From positions 124,001 to 188,000 of the forward strand of contig NZ_SJXD01000022.1 of NCBI RefSeq assembly GCF_004336745.1: DNA of 64,000 nucleotides. Reading direction: 5' to 3'. The notes beneath the pieces are model-generated. The model had not been told where the DNA came from. It saw only the letters and a list, made by a program, of their open reading frames with translations, and ran no database searches. Positions 55,040-62,446 of this stretch are shown one piece after another (the first letter of the stretch is position 1; every line of letters starts with the position of its first letter). The position numbers and the translations under genes are program-made. The DNA comes from Roseococcus sp. SYP-B2431. Lineage in GTDB: Bacteria > Pseudomonadota > Alphaproteobacteria > Acetobacterales > Acetobacteraceae.

Positions 55040-55846
55040 CTACTTGGTAACGAAGGCTTTTTCCAGCGCGTAGCTGCCGGGGGCGTGGTTGGTGCCCTCG
55101 ACGAAGCCGCGGGCCTCGAGCAGCGCCTTCACATCGGCGTTCATGGCCTCGCTGCCGCAGATCATCACGCGGTCGAAGGCCGGGTCGAGCGGTTCGACGC
55201 CGGCCTGGCGCTCGGCCTCGCCGGATTCGAGGCGGGCGGTGATGCGGCCCTGGACCGGGAAGGGCTCGCGCGTCACGGCGGGGAGGTAGACCAGCTTCCC
55301 GGACACCATCTCGCCCAGCAGCTCGTGCTCGCGCAGCTCGCCGGTGATGTAGTCGCGATAGGCGAGCTCCTTCACCTCGCGCACGGTATGCGCGACGATG
55401 ACGCGGTCGTAGCGGTCATAGACCTCCGGGTCGCGGATCAGCGACATGAAGGGGGCGAGGCCGGTGCCGGTGGCGAGCATCCAGAGGTTGCGGCCAGGAA
55501 GGATGTTGTCGGTGATGAGCGTGCCGACGGGCTTGCGGCCGATCAGCACCCGCTCGCCGACCTGGATGTGCTGGAGGCGCGAGGTCAGCGGCCCATCCTG
55601 CACCTTGATGGAGAGGAATTCGAGATGATCCTCCCAGGCCGGGCTCACCATGGAATAGGCGCGGACCAGCGGCTTGCCGCCGACCAGCAGCCCGATCATG
55701 GCGAACTGGCCGGAGGTGAAGCGCAGCGCCGGGTCGCGGCCGCATTTGAAGCTGAAGAGGCTTTCGGTCCAATGATGGACCCAGGTGACTTCCTCGGCGA
55801 AAAATCCCGGGGGGGCGCTGACGATGGGTTCGACGTCGATGTCCAT
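55040..55846 (-). CDS. fpr: Ferredoxin/flavodoxin-NADP+ reductase
   Basis: This 268-residue flavoprotein exchanges electrons between NADPH and ferredoxin or flavodoxin. FAD-binding LVRAYSMVSPAWEDHLEFLSIKV contains the RxYS motif, NADP-binding LATGTGLAPFMSLIRDPEVYDRYD-type segment follows, and CGSEAMNADVKALLEARGF and the C-terminal YALEKAFVTK are typical of the bacterial FPR subclass. The ATG at 55844-55846 (MDIDVEP) was chosen; the frame extends upstream to 55918. It is divergent from an acetyltransferase gene. Confidence 0.92.
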   Translation of the reverse strand: MDIDVEPIVSAPPGFFAEEVTWVHHWTESLFSFKCGRDPALRFTSGQFAMIGLLVGGKPLVRAYSMVSPAWEDHLEFLSIKVQDGPLTSRLQHIQVGERVLIGRKPVGTLITDNILPGRNLWMLATGTGLAPFMSLIRDPEVYDRYDRVIVAHTVREVKELAYRDYITGELREHELLGEMVSGKLVYLPAVTREPFPVQGRITARLESGEAERQAGVEPLDPAFDRVMICGSEAMNADVKALLEARGFVEGTNHAPGSYALEKAFVTK

Positions 55847-55899
55847 CCGGCGGTTTTGGGGGCGGTTACGTTGCAGCGCAAGAAGAAGAACGGGAACGC

Positions 55900-56610
55900 A
55901 TGAGAGATTTTCAGCCACCGCATGATCCGGCGACCGAGCCGCCAGTCGGCCCCCAGGTCGACCCGACGCCGCGCCCGCTGCCGGCGCGCGTCGCGCACAA
56001 GGGCCGCAGCGTCGACCTGGAGCCGCTCCATCTCCGCCACGCTGCCGACCTCTGGATGGCCGCCCAGGCGGACAATGCCCCGGAAAGCTGGGCTTATATG
56101 GGCTACGGGCCCTTCTCCGACGAGGCGGCGCTGCGGAGCTTCGTGGGAAGCTTCGCCACGGCGCACGACCCCATGGCCTGGGCGGTGCGGCCGCACCGGA
56201 CCGGAACGGTCGATGGCTGGCTCTCGCTGATGGAGATCTTCCCGGCCCATGCGCATATCGAGATCGGCAATATCTGGTTCAGCCCGCGCATGCAGCGCAC
56301 CCGCGCCGCCACCGAGGCCATGTATCTCCTCATGCGCCACGCCATGGACGATCTCGGCTACCGGCGTCTCACCTGGAAGTGCAATGCGCTGAACGCGCCC
56401 TCCCGCGGGGCCGCCGCGCGGCTGGGCTTCACCTACGAGGGCACGCTGCGCGCCGTGCTGACCGTCAAGGGCCGCCGGCGCGACACCGCCTGGTTCTCCA
56501 TCCTGGAGGAGGAGTGGCCCGCCCGCCGCCAGGCCATCGAGTCCTGGCTGGACGATTCGAACTGGGACCAGCAGGGCCGTCCGAAGGCCTCGTTGCGCCG
56601 CAAGGATTAA
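55900..56610 (+). CDS. GNAT family N-acetyltransferase (RimJ/RimL-like)
   Basis: This 236-residue acetyltransferase has a GNAT fold with conserved SWAYMGYGPF, IGNIWFSPRMQRTRAATEAMYLLMRHA (acetyl-CoA loop region) and LTWKCNALNAPSRGAAARLGFTYEG. It resembles proteins labelled RimJ/RimL family. The acceptor is unknown; protein N-termini or small amines are possible. Its first 30 residues are Pro-rich and probably disordered. Confidence 0.85.
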   Translation: MRDFQPPHDPATEPPVGPQVDPTPRPLPARVAHKGRSVDLEPLHLRHAADLWMAAQADNAPESWAYMGYGPFSDEAALRSFVGSFATAHDPMAWAVRPHRTGTVDGWLSLMEIFPAHAHIEIGNIWFSPRMQRTRAATEAMYLLMRHAMDDLGYRRLTWKCNALNAPSRGAAARLGFTYEGTLRAVLTVKGRRRDTAWFSILEEEWPARRQAIESWLDDSNWDQQGRPKASLRRKD

Positions 56611-56673
56611 CCTGGATTCATTTCAGCTTCAGGATTATTCTGCTCCGACGACAATGCGTCGGGGAGGCTGGCG

Positions 56674-56832
56674 GTGGAATACATCGAATATGGCGACCTC
56701 TTCGCCTGGGCCCTCATCATCGGCGGCGGGGCCTTTGCCCTGTCCTACCGATGGATGCCTGTCGGCGCCGCGATCGGCACCGGCGTCCTGGCGGCGCTGC
56801 TGGCCAAGTCGCTGCTGCTCGAACTGGTTTGA
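56674..56832 (+). CDS. Small membrane protein, 52 residues (unrecognised)
   Basis: The plus strand from GTG 56674 to TGA 56832 encodes 52 residues, starting MEYIEYGDLFAWALIIGG and ending LLAKSLLLELV. A strong GGGGAGG lies seven bases before the GTG. Two hydrophobic segments (about 9-24 and 29-50) separated by a short SYRWMP turn suggest a helical hairpin in the inner membrane. It is short enough to be missed by length filters. It lies 63 bases after the acetyltransferase gene and upstream of the phytase-like gene. I do not recognise a family. Confidence 0.6.
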   Translation: MEYIEYGDLFAWALIIGGGAFALSYRWMPVGAAIGTGVLAALLAKSLLLELV

Positions 56833-56837
56833 CGGGA

Positions 56838-56866
56838 CTGACACCGGACTGTCAGCCAGGCGTCAC
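56838..56866 (+). promoter_or_regulatory. Pho-box-like triple direct repeat upstream of the phytase-like gene
   Basis: Three 7-base units recur every 11 bases: CTGACAC (56838-56844), CTGTCAG (56849-56855) and GCGTCAC (56860-56866). The PhoB consensus is two CTGTCAT-like units with 11-base periodicity, so phosphate-starvation control is plausible. The element ends 42 bases before the ATG. No convincing -10 hexamer was identified. Confidence 0.5.
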
Positions 56867-56908
56867 ACGGCGCTGTTAGGCCGTCCCCTCCAATAAGAGG
56901 GTTTGCCC

Positions 56909-58291
56909 ATGCGCCGTGTCCTGCTGCTCGCCACCATCGCCTCCCTGGGGGCCGCGAGCCTCACGCTTCCGGCCGCCGCGGAACAGCGCTTCGAGGCACG
57001 TCTCGCCGGCCACGCCATCCTGCCTGCCGCCACCTTCGTGCCCCCGCCCGAGGGCGCGCCGCCGGGCTTCTCCGTCTCCGGCCGCTTCGCCGGCGCCAAT
57101 GGCCTGCGCCTCCAGCAGCCCGGCAGCCTGATGGGCAATACCGGCGCCGCCTATGGCAGCCGCGAGACAGGCATCGCCCTCCCCTTCCAGGGCCAGCCGG
57201 TCCAGGGCTTCTCCGGCATCAAGCCGGCCGGCGACGGCAGCTACTGGGTGGTGACGGACAACGGCTTCGGCGCCCGCGCCAACAGCCCGGACGCCATGCT
57301 GATGTTCCACCGGGTCCGCCCCGACTTCGCGACCGGCCGCGTGGAGATGATGCGCACCATCTTCCTCAGCGATCCCAATGGCGTGGTCCCCTTCCGCATC
57401 ACCACCGAGGGCAGCCGCGAGCGCTACCTGACCGGCGCCGACTTCGACCCGGAGAGCATCCAGCCCCTGCCCGACGGCACCTTCTACATCGGCGAGGAGT
57501 TCGGCCCCTACCTGATCCAGGTGGATGCCGAGGGCCGCGTGATGCGCGTGGTCGAGACCCGGATCGACAACGAGGCGATCCGCTCCCCCGATCATCCCGC
57601 CTTTACCACGCCCGCCACGCCGGCCGGGACCGTGAATTTCCGCGCCCGTCGCTCGGGCGGCTACGAGGGCATGGCCCTGACGCCGGATGGCCAGACGCTC
57701 TGGGCCCTGCTGGAGCAGCCGCTCTTCGTGGCGGGGACCGATCGCCCGGAGGGCAGTTTCCTCCGCGTCCTGGAGTTCAGCCTGGCCCGCAACGAGTGGA
57801 CGGGCCGCAACCTCCGCTTCCAGCTCGCCGAGGGGGCGACCGCCATCGGCGACTTCAACTTCATCGATGCCACCCGCGCCCTGGTCATCGAGCGCGACAA
57901 CGGCCAGGGCGACCCGGGCCTCGAATGCCGCGAGGGGCAGCGTCCTCCCGCGTGCTTCGTCCAGCCCGCCCGCGTGAAGCGCGTCACCCTGGTCGACTTC
58001 AGTCAGGTGGACGCCGACGGCTTTGTCCGGAAGATCGGCCATATCGACCTGATGACCATGCAGGACCCGGACAACCGCGCCCGCCTGCGCGGCGACCTGC
58101 CGCAGGGCGCGGCTGCCGGCCGCTTCACCTTCCCGTTCTTCACCATCGAGAACGTGGCCATGGTCGACGGCGACCACATCATCGTGGCCAACGACAACAA
58201 CCTGCCCTTCAGCGCCGGCCGCCACCTGACGCGCGCGGACGACAACGAGTTCATCCTGCTGCGCGTGCCGGAGTTCCTCCGCGCGCGCTGA
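56909..58291 (+). CDS. Secreted phytase-like/esterase-like protein
   Basis: This 460-residue protein has a Sec signal peptide (MRRVLLLATIASLGAASLTLPAAA) and the phytase-like beta-propeller family (PF13449) motifs. These include FSGIKPAGDGSYWVVTDNGFG, DFDPESIQPLPDGTFYIGEEFGPYLIQVD, GGYEGMALTPDGQTLWALLEQPL and IVANDNNLPFS. Function in the family is mostly predicted (phosphoesterase or esterase). The ATG at 56909 follows AGAGGG. The Pho-box-like repeats upstream support phosphate scavenging. A hairpin terminator follows. Confidence 0.85.
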   Translation: MRRVLLLATIASLGAASLTLPAAAEQRFEARLAGHAILPAATFVPPPEGAPPGFSVSGRFAGANGLRLQQPGSLMGNTGAAYGSRETGIALPFQGQPVQGFSGIKPAGDGSYWVVTDNGFGARANSPDAMLMFHRVRPDFATGRVEMMRTIFLSDPNGVVPFRITTEGSRERYLTGADFDPESIQPLPDGTFYIGEEFGPYLIQVDAEGRVMRVVETRIDNEAIRSPDHPAFTTPATPAGTVNFRARRSGGYEGMALTPDGQTLWALLEQPLFVAGTDRPEGSFLRVLEFSLARNEWTGRNLRFQLAEGATAIGDFNFIDATRALVIERDNGQGDPGLECREGQRPPACFVQPARVKRVTLVDFSQVDADGFVRKIGHIDLMTMQDPDNRARLRGDLPQGAAAGRFTFPFFTIENVAMVDGDHIIVANDNNLPFSAGRHLTRADDNEFILLRVPEFLRAR

Positions 58292-58306
58292 GGGCGGCTC
58301 GGCGGG

Positions 58307-58335
58307 CGGGCGCATCCCCGGGTGGGATGCGCCCG
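58307..58335 (+). terminator. Hairpin terminator after the phytase-like gene
   Basis: CGGGCGCATCCC (58307-58318) and GGGATGCGCCCG (58324-58335) form a perfect 12-bp stem with a 5-base loop, 15 bases after the stop, followed by CTTCGATTCT. Its core is nearly the same as the hairpin at 63583-63612. Confidence 0.7.
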
Positions 58336-58437
58336 CTTCGATTCTAGGACCGCGCGCAGATCTCCGGACCGTCAGGCCGCTTGCGTGCGACCAGGACCGC
58401 CCTAGCATGCACATGGCCGACTCCGAGGTGAGGTCCG

Positions 58438-59625
58438 ATGCCGCAGAACGATGACGTGAAGGCCTTCATGCCCGGCGAGCGCGTAACGCTCGCGCCGCTC
58501 GGCACGGGCGCGCTCGACGGGCTGCATTTCGCAGTGAAGGATCTCTTCGACGTCGCCGGGGCGCCGACCACCTATGGCAATCCCGACTGGGCGCGGACCC
58601 ACCCCGTCGCGGCCGCGACCGCGCCCGTGGTGCTGGACCTGCTGGAGGCGGGCGCCGCCCTGGCGGGCAAGACCAAGACCGTCGAGCTCGCCTACGGCCT
58701 CACCGGCGAGAACGTCTGGTACGAGACGCCGGTCAACCCCCATGCGCCGGACCGCTTCCCGGGCGGCTCTTCCTGCGGCTCGGCCGCGGCGGTGGCGGCC
58801 GGGCTGGTGGATTTCGCGCTCGGCTCGGACACCGGCGGCAGCGTGCGGATTCCGGCCAGCTATTGCGGCGTCTTCGGCATCCGGCCGAGCTGGGGGGCGG
58901 TCAGCCTCGCCGGGGCCTGCGGGCTCGGGCCCAGCTTCGACACCTGCGGCTGGTTCGCCCGCTCCGCCGCGGTGATGGAGAAGGTCGGCTCCGTGCTGCT
59001 GCCGGCCGAGGGCCCAGGCCTGCCCGGCCCGATCCTCAAGGCCGAGGAGGCCTGGATCAACGCCGAGCCCGCCACCGCCCGCGCCCTGGGGCCGGCGATG
59101 AGCGCCCTGGAGGCGATCGCCGGCGCGCCCATGCGGGTGGAAGTCGCGCCCGAGGGGCTGCCGGCGCTCTACGAGCACTTCCGCTGCGTCCAGGCGCAGG
59201 AGGCCTGGGCCACCCTGGGGAGCTGGGTCGCCGCCACCGCGCCGCGCTTCGGGCCGGGCGTCGCCGAGCGCTTCGCCGCGGCGCGCGAGATGGACCCGGC
59301 CAAGGCCGCCGCCGGCCGGGCCTTCCGCCGCGCCTTCCGGCTGCGCATCGCGACCATGCTCGCCGGCGGCGCGGTGATGGCATACCCGACCAGCCCCTGC
59401 GCCGCGCCGAAGCTGAGCGTAAGCCTCGCCGGCCAGAATACCGTGCGCGAGGCGACCATGGGCGTCACCGCGATCGCCGGGCTGGGCGGGCTCTGCGAGG
59501 TCAGCCTGCCGGTCGCGAAGGTGGACGGGGCGCCGGTCGGGCTTTCGCTGGTCGCCGCCGCGGGGCGTGACCGCGCCTTGCTACGGCTGGCGGCCGCCCT
59601 CGCCTCGGAGCTCAGCCTGCCGTGA
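58438..59625 (+). CDS. Amidase signature family protein
   Basis: This 395-residue amidase has the Ser-cisSer-Lys triad motifs: Lys in LHFAVKDLFDVAG, first Ser in FPGGSSCGSAAAVAAG and nucleophile Ser in GSDTGGSVRIPASYCGVFG. It hydrolyses amides to acids; the substrate is unknown. It is shorter than many family members at the C-terminus but complete, ending in a typical GLSLVAAAGRDRALLRLA. The ATG follows GAGGTGAGG. The stop overlaps the next start (GTGA). Confidence 0.9.
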   Translation: MPQNDDVKAFMPGERVTLAPLGTGALDGLHFAVKDLFDVAGAPTTYGNPDWARTHPVAAATAPVVLDLLEAGAALAGKTKTVELAYGLTGENVWYETPVNPHAPDRFPGGSSCGSAAAVAAGLVDFALGSDTGGSVRIPASYCGVFGIRPSWGAVSLAGACGLGPSFDTCGWFARSAAVMEKVGSVLLPAEGPGLPGPILKAEEAWINAEPATARALGPAMSALEAIAGAPMRVEVAPEGLPALYEHFRCVQAQEAWATLGSWVAATAPRFGPGVAERFAAAREMDPAKAAAGRAFRRAFRLRIATMLAGGAVMAYPTSPCAAPKLSVSLAGQNTVREATMGVTAIAGLGGLCEVSLPVAKVDGAPVGLSLVAAAGRDRALLRLAAALASELSLP

Positions 59626-60140
59626 TCATCCGCGACGCCGCCGCCGGCGACCTGCCGGCGATCACCGCCATCTATGCTCACCACGTGCTGCACGGGACGG
59701 GCACCTTCGAGGAAGCGCCGCCAGGCGAGGCCGAGATCGCCGCGCGGGTGAGGAAGGTGCAGGAGGCCGGCTGCGCCTGGCTGGTGGCCGAGAACGAGGG
59801 CGAGATCGTCGGCTACGGGTATTTCGCCCAGATCCGCGACCGCAGCGCCTATCGCTTCACGGCCGAGGACAGCATCTATGTCCGGGACGACGTGCGCGGC
59901 ATGGGCGTGGGCAAGGCGCTGGTGCAGGAGCTTCTGAATCGCGCGACGGAGCGCGGCTTCCGCCAGATGATCGCGGTGATCGGCGACAGCGACAATGTGG
60001 GTTCCATCGGCCTGCACGCCTCGCTGGGCTTCCGCAACGTGGGCGTGATGAAGGCCGTCGGCCTGAAGTTCGGCCAATGGGTGGATGTCGTCACCATGCA
60101 GCGCCCCCTGGGCGAGGCCGAGCGCACCCTTCCCAACTGA
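59622..60140 (+). CDS. GNAT N-acetyltransferase, phosphinothricin acetyltransferase (Pat/MnaT)-like
   Basis: This 172-residue acetyltransferase resembles the Pat/Bar and MnaT group. It has an AITAIYAHHVLHGTGTFEEAPP start, YGYFAQIRDRSAYRFTAEDSIYV and the acetyl-CoA site DDVRGMGVGKALVQELL, with VGSIGLHASLGFRNVG. Related enzymes acetylate phosphinothricin or methionine sulfone/sulfoximine. It starts at GTG 59622, overlapping the amidase stop, so the pair may act on linked amide/amine substrates (inference). Confidence 0.86.
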   Translation: MIIRDAAAGDLPAITAIYAHHVLHGTGTFEEAPPGEAEIAARVRKVQEAGCAWLVAENEGEIVGYGYFAQIRDRSAYRFTAEDSIYVRDDVRGMGVGKALVQELLNRATERGFRQMIAVIGDSDNVGSIGLHASLGFRNVGVMKAVGLKFGQWVDVVTMQRPLGEAERTLPN

Positions 60141-60252
60141 GCCGAGACCGCGAGCGCCGCCGCACCGGACGGCGAGAGACGCGGGCTGGCCCCGTTGACT
60201 CTTCGGGCCGTCGAGGCGATGGCGGGTTCCAAGAATCTATCACGGAACCGCC

Positions 60253-61206
60253 ATGTCACTCGCTTTTGTGTTTCCCGGCCAGGGCAGCCAGGCCCCGGGC
60301 ATGGGCCGCGACCTCGCGGATGCCTTTCCGATTGCCCGCGAGACCTTTCAGGAAGTCGATGACGCGCTGGGGCAGAAGCTCTCGAAGCTGATGTTCGAGG
60401 GGCCCGCCGAGGAGCTGACGCTGACGGCCAATGCGCAGCCCGCGCTGATGGCCGTCTCTGTGGCGGTGTGCCGCGCCCTGGCGAAGGAGGGCGGGTTCGA
60501 GCTCTCGCGGGTCGTCTCGCTGGTGGCGGGGCATTCGCTCGGCGAGTACAGCGCGCTGACGGCGGCCGGCACCTTCGATCTCGCGACGGCGGCGCGGCTG
60601 CTGCGGCTGCGCGGCGATTCCATGCAGAAAGCGGTGCCGGCCGGGCAAGGCGCCATGGCGGCGCTGCTGGGGGCGGAGGCCGATCTGGCCGCCGCGATCT
60701 GCGCCGAGGCCGAGACGGGCGAGAAGGGCAAGGAGGTCGTCCAGGTGGCCAACGACAATGGCGGCGGCCAGGTGGTGATCTCGGGCGCCAAGGCGGCCGT
60801 CGAGCGCGGGGTCGAGATCGCGAAGGCCAGGGGCGTGAAGCGGGCGATGCTGCTGCCGGTCTCCGCGCCCTTCCACTGCGCGATGATGGCCCCGGCGGCC
60901 GGCGCCATGCGCGAGGCGCTGGAGAAGGCGGCGATGGCGCATCCGGCCGTGCCGGTGGTGGCGAACGTCACCGCCGCGCCGGTCAGCGAGCCCGCGGTGA
61001 TCCGCGACCTGCTGGTCAAGCAGGTGACCGGCACGGTGCGCTGGCGCGAATGCATCGCGGCCATGGTCGCGTCCGGCTGCACGCGCTTCGTCGAGGTCGG
61101 CTCGGGCAAGGTGCTGACGGGGCTGATGAAGCGCAACGCGCCGGAGGCGACGGCATCGGCGATCAACACGCCAGCCGACGTCGAAGCCTTCCTGAAGAGC
61201 CTGTGA
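60253..61206 (+). CDS. fabD: Malonyl-CoA:ACP transacylase FabD
   Basis: This 317-residue enzyme loads malonate onto acyl carrier protein for fatty-acid synthesis. The nucleophile elbow is GHSLGEYSALT, preceded by FVFPGQGSQAPGMGRDL, and the catalytic His is in VSAPFHCAMMAP. It heads a fabD-acetyltransferase-fabG arrangement. Its stop overlaps the acetyltransferase start (GTGA), which interrupts the usual fabD-fabG adjacency. Confidence 0.96.
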   Translation: MSLAFVFPGQGSQAPGMGRDLADAFPIARETFQEVDDALGQKLSKLMFEGPAEELTLTANAQPALMAVSVAVCRALAKEGGFELSRVVSLVAGHSLGEYSALTAAGTFDLATAARLLRLRGDSMQKAVPAGQGAMAALLGAEADLAAAICAEAETGEKGKEVVQVANDNGGGQVVISGAKAAVERGVEIAKARGVKRAMLLPVSAPFHCAMMAPAAGAMREALEKAAMAHPAVPVVANVTAAPVSEPAVIRDLLVKQVTGTVRWRECIAAMVASGCTRFVEVGSGKVLTGLMKRNAPEATASAINTPADVEAFLKSL

Positions 61207-61631
61207 GGACCAGCATCCTCATCACCGATTCCCCCTCCCGGGCGGAGACCGACGTCATTCTCCGGGGGCTGATCGGCTTCAACGAGGCGGCGACCCGCAC
61301 CCCCGGCGACGAGCAGAAGCACTTCGCCGCGCTGGTGCGCGACGAGGGCCGCAACACCATCGGCGGGGCCATCGGCAGCTCCTACTACGGCTGGCTGGTG
61401 ATCGACCTGCTCTGGCTGCCGGAATCGCTGCGCGGGACCGGGCTCGGCACGCAGGTGATGCGAATGGCCGAGCAGGAGGCCCGGGCGCGGGGCTGCGTCG
61501 GGATTCGGCTCGACACCTTCTCCTTCCAGGCCCGCGGCTTCTACGAGAAGCTCGGATTCAGCGTGTTCGGCACCTTGCCGGAGCATCCACCGGGCCATAC
61601 GCGCTACTGGCTTGCCAAGCGCTTCGGATAA
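61203..61631 (+). CDS. GNAT family N-acetyltransferase
   Basis: This 142-residue protein has one GNAT domain: the substrate strand GWLVIDLLWLPESLRGTGLGTQVMRMAEQEARARG holds the acetyl-CoA loop (RGTGLG), and LDTFSFQARGFYEKLGFSVFGTL follows. It starts at GTG 61203, overlapping the fabD stop. Its target is unknown; the coupling to fabD is unusual for a housekeeping fatty-acid cluster. Confidence 0.85.
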   Translation: MRTSILITDSPSRAETDVILRGLIGFNEAATRTPGDEQKHFAALVRDEGRNTIGGAIGSSYYGWLVIDLLWLPESLRGTGLGTQVMRMAEQEARARGCVGIRLDTFSFQARGFYEKLGFSVFGTLPEHPPGHTRYWLAKRFG

Positions 61632-61708
61632 CGCTTCCTGGCCCGCGTCTCCACGCCCTTGGCGGATCGCCTCGAAGGTGTTCCGCTCCTCAAGAGGAAC
61701 CCAGCACC

Positions 61709-62446
61709 ATGTTCGACCTGACCGGCAAGATTGCCCTCGTCACCGGCGCCTCCTCCGGGATCGGCATCGGCATCGCCGAGGCGCTGCACGCCCAGGGCGC
61801 CACGGTGGTGCTCACCGGCCGGCGCGAGGGGGAGCTGCAGGCCGTCGCCGGGAAGCTCGGCGAGCGGGTGGCCGTCATCCCGGCCGACCTGAACGATCCG
61901 GCTGCCCCCGCCGCGCTGGTGGAGAAGGTCGAGGCCGATCACGGCAAGCTCGACATCCTGGTCAACAATGCCGGCTTCACCCGCGACATGCTGGCGCTGC
62001 GCATGGCCGACGAGGACTGGAACGCCGTCCTCGAGGTGGACCTGAACGCGCCCTTCCGCCTGGCGCGCGCCGCGCTGCGCGGGATGATGAAGCGCCGCGC
62101 GGGGCGGATCGTCTCCATCGCCTCCATCGTGGGCGTGACCGGCAATGCGGGGCAGGCGAATTACGCCGCCGCCAAGGCCGGGCTGATCGGCATGAGCAAG
62201 GCGCTGGCCCAGGAGGTCGCGCCGCGCGGCGTGACGATCAACGTGGTGGCGCCCGGCTTCATCGCGACGCCGATGACCGACAAGCTGAACGAGCAGCAGA
62301 AGGCGGGCATCATGTCGCGCATCCCGCTGAACCGGATGGGCTCCGCGCAGGACGTGGCCTCGGCCGTGGCCTATCTCGCCTCCGACGAGGCGGCCTGGGT
62401 GACGGGCACCACCATTCACGTCAACGGCGGCATGCTGATGGTGTGA
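61709..62446 (+). CDS. fabG: 3-oxoacyl-ACP reductase FabG
   Basis: This 245-residue short-chain dehydrogenase reduces 3-oxoacyl-ACP with NADPH. It has the cofactor motif VTGASSGIGIGIAEAL, NNAGFTRDML, catalytic Ser in SIASIVGVTGN and Y-x3-K in ANYAAAKAGLIGMSKALA, and the C-terminal VTGTTIHVNGGMLMV. AGAGGA precedes the ATG. Context after fabD supports FabG over other SDRs. Its last 31 bases overlap the convergent hydrolase gene. Confidence 0.95.
   Translation: MFDLTGKIALVTGASSGIGIGIAEALHAQGATVVLTGRREGELQAVAGKLGERVAVIPADLNDPAAPAALVEKVEADHGKLDILVNNAGFTRDMLALRMADEDWNAVLEVDLNAPFRLARAALRGMMKRRAGRIVSIASIVGVTGNAGQANYAAAKAGLIGMSKALAQEVAPRGVTINVVAPGFIATPMTDKLNEQQKAGIMSRIPLNRMGSAQDVASAVAYLASDEAAWVTGTTIHVNGGMLMV

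Noticed and set aside
56654-56896. An 80-codon frame beginning MRRGGWRWN near the small membrane protein
   Set aside because: It has no good ribosome-binding site spacing and Ser/Pro/Arg-rich shadow composition; the overlapping GTG frame has a strong site and coherent hydrophobic segments.
60141-60252. Sigma-70 promoter upstream of fabD from GTTGACT near 60194
   Set aside because: No plausible -10 at normal spacing; the TATCAC further down is about 37 bases away.
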